Shown: positions 27,724-36,472 of the stretch, piece by piece
Layout of the letters: each line of letters begins with the position of its first letter
Position numbering within the stretch: the stretch's first letter is position 1
Source of the DNA: Strigamia acuminata
Lineage: Eukaryota; Arthropoda; Chilopoda; Geophilomorpha; Linotaeniidae
Direction: 5' to 3'
NCBI GenBank assembly: GCA_949358305.1
Contig: OX442316.1
Location: 15,686,001-15,750,000, forward strand
Length of the DNA: 64,000 nt
Notes under the pieces: model-generated
What the model saw: the letters and a program-made list of their open reading frames with translations, nothing else
Database searches by the model: none
What the model was told of the DNA's origin: nothing
Program-made: the position numbers and the translations under genes

Positions 27724-30489
27724 ATGGCATTACGTAGAACATGGGGACCATTAGACCCCGCTTGCATCACTCGTGGCGGGATATTTCGAGGCGCGCTGCC
27801 CGATTTTTACCGACGATGTTTCGGCGAAGACGCCGACCCTTGGCGCCTGCGAATACTACATTCCCGATGCATCGCCCGACGTTGGGTACGAGACTGCACG
27901 CTCCTGGATACGTTCCCGGAGGGAATGCGCGAAGGCATCGCCACAGAGTTAGCTCGTGACGATGACCCGAAATCGCCAATTTTCCACCCCGGATTGTCAA
28001 GTCAATACACTGGCAACCCGGCGGAGGAACACGTGCTGCATGCGTGGCGAGCAGCCGAGACAGAAGAGGCCCGTGAGGCCATCTATCAGCATTATAGACA
28101 ACAGCTGGTGGATACCGCTACGGCAGTGGCCGAGCGCATCCTCCAAAACGAGGGGATGACCGCGGATGATATTCATCTGTGGTTTGAGAGGCTGCGATTG
28201 GGAGAGAGTACGCCCCAGTGGAGACCTCGGATGGGAATTTTAACATCCCAAGCCGAGATGTGGCAGCTCCACTACCTGGGGATTTTGGGGCCCAAGAGCA
28301 GCTACCCGCGGAAGCGCAAGCGCTCCAAAGGCGCCGGGGACAGCCAGTCGCGTTCCCCAGCGACAACCAAGAAGCAGCGTGTCGCTCAAAACACGACTGA
28401 AGGCAACGAAGCTGGGCCATCCACTAGTACGGTGCGTGACCCTTCGCAGTATTCCCGACCGCGAATTTTCGTAAACCGTCAGATTAAAGACGGTAAGGAG
28501 TACAAGGAGGTTTGGATGTCTGGTGACGAAGAGCGAGTCTCTCGTCCCAGCACTTCTAGACGTCCGCTGACTCATCGCGAGCAGCGGAAAAAAGATCGCA
28601 AAGAGCGATACTTCGCGAGGTGCGAAGCTCGGGGCCGTCCCATCCCCGAACCCGCCTACGTCTCCAAGAGAGCGGGTCGACGAAGTGGTAGCCAGTCAGG
28701 TGAGCGAAGCGTCCCAGCGGCAGATACGCGGGACCTTCGCGAGATTCTGACTCAGATGAAGCGGACGAAACTGACACGTTTCGATCCCGCGATGAAACAC
28801 GCCAGGAAGATGGGTGTTGTCACCGACGGGAAGGTGACCCCACACGAGGTGGCAAGGTGGCTCGCAGACTACATAAATTCGCGACCACGACCCGATGGCA
28901 CGCCAACCGCCATCGTGCAGCCTTCGGGCTCCGGACAACATCTCCCGGCGCCCCAAGTCGCAATGACTGGGGTGCAGACGACGGAGACGCCACCACCGCC
29001 GACGCAGCCAACACCACCGCTGCCGACGCCAACGCTGCCGACCAAGACGCAGCCGCCTCCGAACCTGCCGCCGCCGTCGTTGTTAAATTCGAGCGATCCG
29101 CCGGATTTGCACACCGACCGCTCAGTCCCTCTCCCCGTTGGACAGAGCATTGCGCAGGAATGTCGAGCCAATTTGACCGGCATTTACAGGCCGAGCCAAC
29201 CCCGACCCGGTTCCTCGGCCCTGTTTTTCGAGAGGCGAGACGAAGAAGCGCGACTCGCGAGAGAAGCCGCCAACCCGACTATCTCCGAGCTCTCAGCGTT
29301 CCGCTTCGTGATGGAAGACCCAAGAGTCTCCGCACCCGCCTTGCGAGGTGTGGACCAGGCCCAGCGATATTTCATCGAATGGGCAACGGCGATGATGAGT
29401 AAGCTCTCGTGTGCCTTCACTGCGGATTCGGAGCGATCGAATCCAGTGAATCGTCGCAGCCTACAGCTATCATTGACCAAGGTCATGATGCAGCTGCTAA
29501 CCCCAGCACTCTTCGGAGAAGGGCGTCAGGCGATGGCCGCATGGTCTGTCGTGGACAGAGAGGGTGTACAGGTTCCCCGTGCACTCCTCGCAGAGTGGAG
29601 CTCCATTCTGCCCGACCCTGTGTTGACTCGGTACGAGCTAACCAGGGATGTGGTAAACCCCGAATTTGAGGGGTACAAGTTGCGAAGCACGGCGTTTCGT
29701 TACACCTCCGCCACCTGGACGGCGGCGCCTACCCAACAACTACGCGCCATGACCATCCAGACGGAAGAATCGGCAGAGGATGTAGAAATGGTGATCTCGC
29801 CGACGAGCGGAGTTCTGATTCCGCCACCGAAGCCTGCGGAGATATCCCCGCAAGGACCCGCCCTGTTCGAAGTGGCGGGTAAGCCAAAGCGCTTACTGTG
29901 CCGAACGCCACCCGTCAGGTCCGTCGAGCAAACGAAGCCGACACCGCCCGGGACCCCACCGGCCCGAGCGGCGACAACGACGCAAGCCGTGATTCCCGCG
30001 GCCACCCAGAAGCCGAAGCCGGCACCGCCTCCACCAGACTATTACGGGCGAATCATCGAAGAGTTTCCCCATCTTTCGATGACAACGGCGACCAGGAGGT
30101 TTATCCTCGCACAACGGGATAAAGGCAAATCAGTCTTCATCTGGCTTCACAACCAGATCCGGAAGACTAGAGACCTCATCTTCCACCAGAGGTTGCTGAG
30201 AGCCCACCGTGTGCCAGTGACGCCAGCGGAAGCCAATGCCATCCGGCATACGAACACCGGCTTCTCCGCCTACATCCCGAGCGTTTGGTTACACGAGAGG
30301 ACGCGTGCCCCGCATGAGCCAGTTGACGGCCATGCATTATGCTTCATTACGGAGCATGAGGACCCCCGAGATCGGTCCTCGGCGTTAGTAGGCGATCTAC
30401 CCGCGCCACCCGGCACTCAACCGCCTGTCCCTGGAGTGAGTTACGCCCAGGTGACGGACTCAGTGTCGGGTCCCCCAGGAAAGAAGTGA
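27724..30489 (+). CDS. ORF3, uncharacterised protein of the gypsy element
   Basis: A 921-codon frame in the env position; I do not recognise the family. There is no signal peptide, transmembrane helix or cysteine framework, so it does not look like an envelope. Residues 1-190 look globular (helical, WR/RR-rich, several Trp). A basic cluster PRKRKRSKG near 195 followed by TKKQRV suggests nuclear localisation. Residues about 415-465 are very Pro/Thr-rich. A second globular-looking segment spans about 520-680. A Pro-rich linker has PPDY (a PPxY motif) at 770-773, and a last folded-looking part lies at 780-870. The ATG abuts a 3' splice-site pattern. It may be a nuclear regulator, a second structural protein or a captured host domain; none can be shown here. 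Confidence 0.85.
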   Translation: MALRRTWGPLDPACITRGGIFRGALPDFYRRCFGEDADPWRLRILHSRCIARRWVRDCTLLDTFPEGMREGIATELARDDDPKSPIFHPGLSSQYTGNPAEEHVLHAWRAAETEEAREAIYQHYRQQLVDTATAVAERILQNEGMTADDIHLWFERLRLGESTPQWRPRMGILTSQAEMWQLHYLGILGPKSSYPRKRKRSKGAGDSQSRSPATTKKQRVAQNTTEGNEAGPSTSTVRDPSQYSRPRIFVNRQIKDGKEYKEVWMSGDEERVSRPSTSRRPLTHREQRKKDRKERYFARCEARGRPIPEPAYVSKRAGRRSGSQSGERSVPAADTRDLREILTQMKRTKLTRFDPAMKHARKMGVVTDGKVTPHEVARWLADYINSRPRPDGTPTAIVQPSGSGQHLPAPQVAMTGVQTTETPPPPTQPTPPLPTPTLPTKTQPPPNLPPPSLLNSSDPPDLHTDRSVPLPVGQSIAQECRANLTGIYRPSQPRPGSSALFFERRDEEARLAREAANPTISELSAFRFVMEDPRVSAPALRGVDQAQRYFIEWATAMMSKLSCAFTADSERSNPVNRRSLQLSLTKVMMQLLTPALFGEGRQAMAAWSVVDREGVQVPRALLAEWSSILPDPVLTRYELTRDVVNPEFEGYKLRSTAFRYTSATWTAAPTQQLRAMTIQTEESAEDVEMVISPTSGVLIPPPKPAEISPQGPALFEVAGKPKRLLCRTPPVRSVEQTKPTPPGTPPARAATTTQAVIPAATQKPKPAPPPPDYYGRIIEEFPHLSMTTATRRFILAQRDKGKSVFIWLHNQIRKTRDLIFHQRLLRAHRVPVTPAEANAIRHTNTGFSAYIPSVWLHERTRAPHEPVDGHALCFITEHEDPRDRSSALVGDLPAPPGTQPPVPGVSYAQVTDSVSGPPGKK

Positions 30490-30514
30490 TCGCTCAGCCC
30501 CACGGTCTGAGCTC

Positions 30515-30525
30515 GGAGGGGGAAG
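30515..30525 (+). other. Gypsy element polypurine tract
   Basis: GGAGGGGGAAG ends at the base before the 3' LTR, the expected plus-strand primer position, 26 bases after the ORF3 stop. Confidence 0.85.
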
Positions 30526-31542
30526 TGTTGTGACCCGACTGGACCGGGGTCAACGAAGAGTTTCTCTCGTGACCTCGTTTCGGGTGTAAGGGGAGCCGCA
30601 AGCGCGTCTCCCTTCCCTCAGTGCATTGACATCTAGTCAATGGACAGGCGTCTGCCCTGAGGGAGTGGGGATGGCTCGTCCACCCCACCATTGGGTGATT
30701 CCGGTCACCTGTCAACCTCGCTTTGTGCAAAGGAATGTGCCTTGCACTGAGCGGGCAGAACCAACACAACCATCAAACGAGAAACACACGTAAACCCGTC
30801 GTCCTACAAGATCAGGCCCAAGTAAAATATACTGGGATTGACCAAGGACAAAGGACAATTTACCGTGAGTACGTTTGGTCAGTGTCAAACTCCGCAGAGT
30901 AACCTGCGAGATAAGATTACCACACTATTTTAGCACACCAGCTAGAAATAGTAAAAACCACTCCAGTTTAGCGAGTTGTGCAGACAAACGGTCGCACAAG
31001 CCTAAACTGCAGTTAAACCACGACGAGCGTTCCCGCCGCTGTGTGATCGCCGGGAGCCAGAAGAGTCCGCCGCTGTGTGATCGCCGGACACCACACAAAA
31101 ACCTAGACAACAGCCCGAAGTAAGCCTTTTAACTAAGCATTCACTCGCGCCCGACCAGCGTGAGCCCGAAGGACCAGCCAGAGACGAGCCGAGGACGCCA
31201 TATTGCCACGCCGGCCCAAGACGACATCGCGTTGCCACAACGACGACGCCATCTTGGACGCGAACGAAACAACAGACGACCTCGCCGATTCCAGCCAGCT
31301 TTCATCATACCTTTACATTTCCATTTCCCTTCACCCATTCCGATTTACCTTTTACCTACCTTTCATATATATATATAAGATATATCTGTATATTGTCCCA
31401 CAGAATAAATCTATATTATATTTTACCTTTTATATCTGTGTAATCATTTCTTTGGGTAAACCGCTTGAGACAAAGCGGTAGTGAGTTAGTCGAATTAAGT
31501 AATCAACCCACGAGTTAGCGACGGTTAGAGTTGAGCGCGACA
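30526..31542 (+). repeat. Gypsy element 3' LTR
   Basis: 1017 bp, apparently identical to the 5' LTR. The polyadenylation signal is at 31404-31409. It is followed by the TACC duplication. Confidence 0.95.
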
Positions 31543-31546
31543 TACC

Positions 31547-31857
31547 TTTTTCCTTGCTAGTGGTTTGCAATTAATAATACATTTTGTAAATTGTATTATG
31601 AAATCCGACTCTTATCCAAAACTACCATTTTTGTCAGCAATTACAATTTCGGTTTTTCGTTTCTTACATTTGTTTAATGTAACGAACAAAGTCTGAACGT
31701 CACGAAAGAAGCGTACGTTCATCGTTCGTGAGGTTAAATACGGAAACAACACCGTACTTTTGCAAAAATACGCTATTCTTGGTGTCTCAAGCCACGGCTA
31801 CTATTTGAAGGCGGCTACAATTCGAGGGCGACTCTTATTCAGTAAAATACGGTAATA
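31547..31857. other. Non-coding spacer
   Basis: AT-rich. The segment at about 31790-31855 (cggctactatttgaaggcgg, ...aaaatacggtaa) looks like a fragment of a dispersed DNA-transposon end but cannot be assigned. Confidence 0.4.
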
Positions 31858-32324
31858 AGGGGTTTCATTAAATGAGTGATTGGTTGATTATTTGATGTAT
31901 CATGTGACTGGATTCAACCAATCCCAAGAATAATCATTTCATCAAATAAGCAACTAAGCAACTAATCAAGTAATCACCCCAAACCATGATTTTCTGCTGA
32001 CTTGGGTCGATTATAAGTGCTCTCTCGACTGAAACCAACATAGCGGTGCCAGACTTGTTTAAACTGTACAAGGTCATAATATAACAAAGTCTGCTCAGTT
32101 TAGATTAAACTGAACACATGAAACAAGTTAGGTAGTGGCAATTATTATTTGTAGAAACCTTTTTTTAAACAATTGCAACATATTTAGATTACAATTTAAA
32201 CAATTCCGCCCATCGGAACAATAATCACATAATCAGATTTTGTTGGACCATCAATAATTGACTGATTTTGATTATTGCAATAATCAGCTAATCACAATAA
32301 TCACTCATTTAATAAAACACCTTT
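31858..32324. mobile_element. TA-flanked MITE (GGGTTTCATTAAAT family), copy 2
   Basis: Inverted relative to the copy at 1010-1467. Ends aggggtttcattaaatgagt and its inverted counterpart, flanked by TA (31856-31857 and 32325-32326). Compared with copy 1 it contains extra sequence around 32050-32110. Confidence 0.65.
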
Positions 32325-32326
32325 TA

Positions 32327-33229
32327 GAAATCCAATCAATGGCATCACTAACTTCCACAATGTGTGCAAAGTCATACAGTACACCTGGGTGAATATTTAT
32401 CTTCTTCTGCAAACATAAACAAATTGTAAATTAATTAATTATCATCCAACCAAGATAAATGCAAAAACATTACTCTTAACAATTCACTTAGCAAAAAAAA
32501 AAAAGACATAAAATATCACGGCGCAAAATCTTGCAAACACGGTTTCTACTCAAGCGAAAAACTATACCTATAATGAACTATGTCACACTAATTTGCAGCG
32601 CCACTAAAATTAACTTGCTGCTCTGCAGAACAGATTAAACGACCCCAATTTTTTCTCATTTTCCCCCCCAACGATTTATGAACTCTTTACTCTAGTTGCT
32701 TTGGTTTCTAAGGGAAACAGGCACTTGTTGTATTTTTTTCTCGCAGTTGCTAAGTTACGACATGGTCATGAAGCAAAGCTCAAACCAAGGGGTCGCTTGC
32801 ACGTCTTTCTTATCAGAAAGCGGCGAGCAACTTTTAGCCCAACAACTAGTTTGACGAAGTGTCTGGGGTTAACTAATGTGCCCTTTTTCGTTTCACTCAT
32901 CATCGATTTTTATAGTTCCAATGTCAACTCACCTTCTCCATCTACCCGCAAATGTTTCCGCACACCGATTAAGTCAAAGTCAAACCCGCAAACTAAAAGT
33001 CAATTAAAACTTTCCCATCGCTCTTCCACTAATCTGATTGAAAAAGGGCGGCCGAACAACTTTTTCCTTTCTCTACAACTCGTGTTATTCTTTTGTTAGA
33101 AAAAAGGCCTTTCAGAGATTGACGGGAACTTAAAAAAGGGAAAATCCTTTGCGGCTTTTAATCCATCGAGCAAAAAAGCGCTCAACGGGTCAGGATTTAT
33201 CGAAAAGTAGAGGAAAGTACTTTTCTAAA
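32327..33229. other. Non-coding spacer
   Basis: No supported gene. A minus-strand GGAGAAG-GTGAGT donor-like match near 32930 has an ATG just before it but no other exon evidence. A plus-strand frame near 32701-33099 lacks an ATG and recognisable features. Confidence 0.4.
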
Positions 33230-33476
33230 TAGACCATTGGAAAATTATGACATAAAAATCACATGATTGTATCACCTGACCTTATTTTTCCAAAGGCCTG
33301 AAGTTTCAATATTTTTTTTATTTTTTTGTTTAAAATTTACAATATCACAGAATCTTGTACTGTAAATATGGGAAATAAATTTACACTAAGTGTGAAAAAT
33401 GACATCTTTTAAATGGTGTCCATAAGCAACCCAGAAAAATTGTCGTACAGCGAAATGGTATGCCGACACGCTATAC

Positions 33477-33800
33477 CAGGGGTCGGCAAGTAATTTTAAG
33501 TGGGGTCCGGATACTATTGAAAATTTTTATCGAGGTCTAGAAAAAAACATTTTAAAAACCTAAGAAAACGGAAAAAAAATTAAAAACCAAATAAACACCC
33601 CAATAAACACACAACCCAAAAAATACCAATAAAACCTAAAAAACACGAAACAAAAAACAGGAAAAACAAGAAAAAAAACACCGAAAAACCAAAGAAACCG
33701 AGGGGAAAACGTCGCTAAAACAACGTTGAAACAAGGTTGAAACTTGGACCACGGGGTCCAAGTTTCAACCTTCTGCGGTCGAAACTGTTGCCGACCGCTG
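33477..33800. mobile_element. hAT-type MITE (CAGGGGTCGGCAA family), copy 1
   Basis: Starts caggggtcggcaag and ends ttgccgaccgctg; flanked by CGCTATAC (33469-33476) and CGCTATAG (33801-33808), an 8-bp duplication with one change. Nearly the same element is at 54575-54904. The interior is A-rich and non-coding. Confidence 0.85.
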
Positions 33801-33808
33801 CGCTATAG

Positions 33809-35212
33809 TGATTAATTGTGAATATGACAAAAATGACGTCATTTCCTCAGTGGAATATAGGTGTTAAAAGGTGTAAGATTACACTTTTATAGGTGTGAAA
33901 CACTGATCCCTATTTTGACTCCTTTTCGAGGTTATAAATTGCAAGATATAATTAAAACAACTTATTAATTCATCATTTTTGGAAGCTGGACTTACCATAA
34001 AGCTAAATAAGCTACAGCATGGGGCCTATGGCTTAGGTAACTCAAAAGGGCCTAAAAATAATTTTTTAGCATAATAATTAATTATCATTAATTATTTTTG
34101 CAATTGTCTTTGTTCAAAAAGACACTATAGTAGTTAATTTAATTCAAATATTTGTTTATCTAATGTGTATTACTGTATTAATAATTTGTCACTATCCGGC
34201 ATTACGCTTACAGCCAGGCTCCCGTCAATCGTAACCGGCGCGTAATTCAAAATTTTATTAGTTTTTCATTACAATATAGAATATAATGCATAGAAAAAAG
34301 ACATCAAGTGTATGCATTTATTTCAATTATATGTCCTATTTTATAAGTTGATCTTGTCGAAAAATGGAAGGAGGCCTCGGAAAGTGGTTAGCCCGGCCCT
34401 GGTTTTACTCACACAAGAAGACGTGTGACATCATGAATTATTTTGGTTTGAAATGTGCTTTGAGTGTGTCAACATAATGTCAAATGATGTGTGCGCACGC
34501 AGCTTCCATTCGGGGCTAGCGATAGGATGGCACTATTAATCGAAATGAAGAGAAATCTCTTGGGGGACTTGGCAATTGATTGATTCACGGAGTTGTACAC
34601 CTGATCTCTAACTCTGCTATGTAGTTGAGTGCGAGAGAGAATCAAAGTTCTCTAGGTGCTTTGTGCATTCGGACAGGCGGAATAAAGCGCGTGCTGCGGT
34701 AATGCGTTTCATTAGTCGCCGAGTTGCTCGTCGGATGAGAAGTTGGCGGCGGCAATTAATTGAAGTCACTTGTCACTGTCAGCCATGTATAAAGTTAGCG
34801 ACCGGTTTCCTATTTAGAATCATTAAGATTTGTCTTGTGATCTTGGCTTAAGACGTCTTAGATTTCCAACAGTTGGAGATAAGAATTTAGAGTTAAAAGG
34901 GGATTTCTTTGGGATTGCAGAAACATAAAGAAAGAAGTGATGGGAATTTCCTAAAAAGATGAGAAAATAATATGACATACTATCCTAACCTAAATGTTGA
35001 ATTACATTGCAATAGGTGTGTTCAATCTTACTGCAGATGGATTTCCGAAATCGTGATTTTCTTGATTTTCGAAAATCAAAGAAATTGGATTTCAACTTTG
35101 AACGACCTTTTAATTTAAAATTTTGAAATTTTGAAAGTTTGAAATGCCTTGGGTTTTGTGAGAACGCATTTCGTGATAGGTTTTTGCATGCTATTGGTTT
35201 GCAAATGATAGT
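33809..35212. other. Non-coding spacer
   Basis: No gene recognised. 35141-35175 resembles the short dispersed repeat also seen near 18010. Confidence 0.45.
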
Positions 35213-35927
35213 ACAGGGTGTTCACAAAGTCTTTAGACAATTTAAAAATTTTTACATGCTAACATTAGGTGGTAACGAAATAATTCGATTAATGTACTAA
35301 TGGCGCGCGGACCTCCAATTGCGCGGGGGAAATTTTTTTTTTTTATATAACGCTCGGAAGATATAAGGTATTCCAAATTAAATTAATTGTTTCTGCAAAA
35401 ATTTTCAAAAAATTGGAAATTTGGTCAAAGACCAAAAGACCAAAAGGACCAAAAAAACCAAAGACCAAAAAGACCAAAAAGACCAAAAAGACTGTTGCAG
35501 ATACGTTCAAAAAACCAAGCATTGGTCTATTGGCCGATGCTGGGTTTCAACAGTCCACGAGCCTCTATTGGTGCGCAAACCTCCAATTGCGCGCGGAGAA
35601 ATTTTTTTTTATTCGTATAGATTAAATGATAATACTATTGACACATACTTACGACAAGAGGAACGAAAAAGCTGGCGCAGATTTGACACATTCCTAAAAC
35701 CGTTTCTGGCATGTGAGGTTTGCAAATGATGAATGGACTGCTGGAACATGCACATGCCCTGTGTTTGCTAAGATTTACATATGCAAGCACATTGTAGGGA
35801 TCGCGATTATTGAGAGTTTGCTTGTGGTACCACCGGAGGCAAAAACTGTTCCCATCGGTCAAAAACGTAAGCGCGGGCGCCCATCGAAAGCTAAGAAAGC
35901 ATTGTGTTCACAAAACTAAATGGGGTA
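35213..35927 (+). pseudogene. MULE-like transposase remnant with SWIM finger
   Basis: The frame 35713-35919 encodes the C-terminal tail of a transposase: CTCPVFAKIYICKH fits the SWIM zinc-finger pattern CxC...CxH, followed by an AT-hook-like basic tail (KRKRGRPSKAKKAL). Mutator-like (MULE) transposases of animals carry such a SWIM module after the catalytic domain. The upstream coding sequence (about 35630-35712) continues only through a frameshift and the catalytic domain is absent. TACAGGGTGT at 35213 and its inverse at about 41314-41323 could be the element ends, with the BEL element inserted between. A tandem aaagacc repeat lies at 35424-35492. Confidence 0.5.
35923..35927. repeat. BEL target-site duplication (left)
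   Basis: GGGTA, repeated at 41086-41090 after the 3' LTR; five bp fits BEL/Pao. Confidence 0.85.
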
Positions 35928-36277
35928 TGTAAAAACTGGGTGTTTTAGAAGCCTCGAGGTGGCACAGAATCGAAGGAATTGGAAGACGCGCCGTGCAGAG
36001 GAGTCGACATCGAGGAGGTGTTTTTTGGTTGAGAAGCGATGACGCGGATTCGTAGAACCGGAAATACGTCAACGTGTCATAATTTGTCATGATTTGTCAT
36101 AATCTTTCTTTTGTCTTTGTTTTTGTAAGTGTGAACCCCGAATAAATTAGTATGATTTTTGATTCGTAACCAGCAGCATGTCTTAATTTTCAACAACATT
36201 TTCAATCCAGCGCGATCGTAAGTTTTACTCCAGTTTTGGTCGAATATCAGCAAGAATATCTCTTTTGAACTTTCAAA
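35928..36277 (+). repeat. BEL 5' LTR
   Basis: Begins TGTAAAAACTGG and ends TTTCAAA; contains AATAAA at 36141-36146. It differs from the 3' LTR by about five substitutions, all in the first 150 bases. Confidence 0.9.
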
Positions 36278-36297
36278 TGGTGCCGAAACCCGGGATC
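36278..36297 (+). other. BEL primer-binding site (tRNA-Phe)
   Basis: TGGTGCCGAAACCCGGGATC directly follows the LTR and is an exact complement of the 3' 20 bases of animal tRNA-Phe (ending TTTCGGCACCA) as I recall it. Confidence 0.8.
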
Positions 36298-36337
36298 TAG
36301 TTTGAATCCGGATAGAAAAAGTAGCGAGATCTGTCTT

Positions 36338-36466
36338 GCGAAGCCGACCACGTTGAATCTTTTCGACAGAACGTCTTACGAACGTCTTGCGAAGCCGACC
36401 GCGTTGAGCCTTTCTCGACAAACAGCGTTAAGAAACCGACAACGTTGAGCTTTTCTCGACAAACAG
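36338..36466 (+). repeat. Three tandem leader repeats of the BEL element
   Basis: Imperfect units of about 36 bp at 36338-36373, 36389-36425 and 36431-36466, sharing ccgac(c/a)(a/g)cgttga and tctcgacaaacag, lie just before the Gag ATG. They may be part of an RNA packaging or translation signal. Confidence 0.65.
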
Positions 36467-36472
36467 TCAACA

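Larger units (their letters stand above)
18051..31542 (+). mobile_element. 13.5-kb Ty3/gypsy-type retrotransposon with extra ORF
   Basis: Bounded by two 1017-bp LTRs and a TACC target duplication. The internal region holds a tRNA-Pro-like primer site, Gag (19140-22223), Pol (22247-26317) in the -1 frame, a 1.4-kb structured region, a third ORF (27724-30489) and a polypurine tract. The order protease, RT, RNase H, integrase defines Ty3/gypsy. Open frames and LTRs that look identical mean recent insertion. It is unusually long for a metazoan gypsy element because of the long Gag and ORF3. Its CpG-rich composition contrasts with the AT-rich surroundings. Confidence 0.95.

Noticed and set aside
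27724-30489. ORF3 as a retroviral-type envelope
   Set aside because: No signal peptide, transmembrane segment, furin-like site or cysteine framework is visible.
32920-32945. Minus-strand GGAGAAG-GTGAGT donor with an upstream ATG as a host first exon
   Set aside because: About two AG-GTGAGT matches are expected by chance in 64 kb on both strands; no acceptor, frame or similarity supports it. Likewise the match near 6375.
32701-33099. A 132-codon frame
   Set aside because: Begins with TTG, has no recognisable feature and lies in AT-rich non-coding DNA.
35424-35492. Lys/Pro/Asp-rich peptide frames (QKDQKDQ...)
   Set aside because: Explained by an aaagacc simple repeat open in all three frames.
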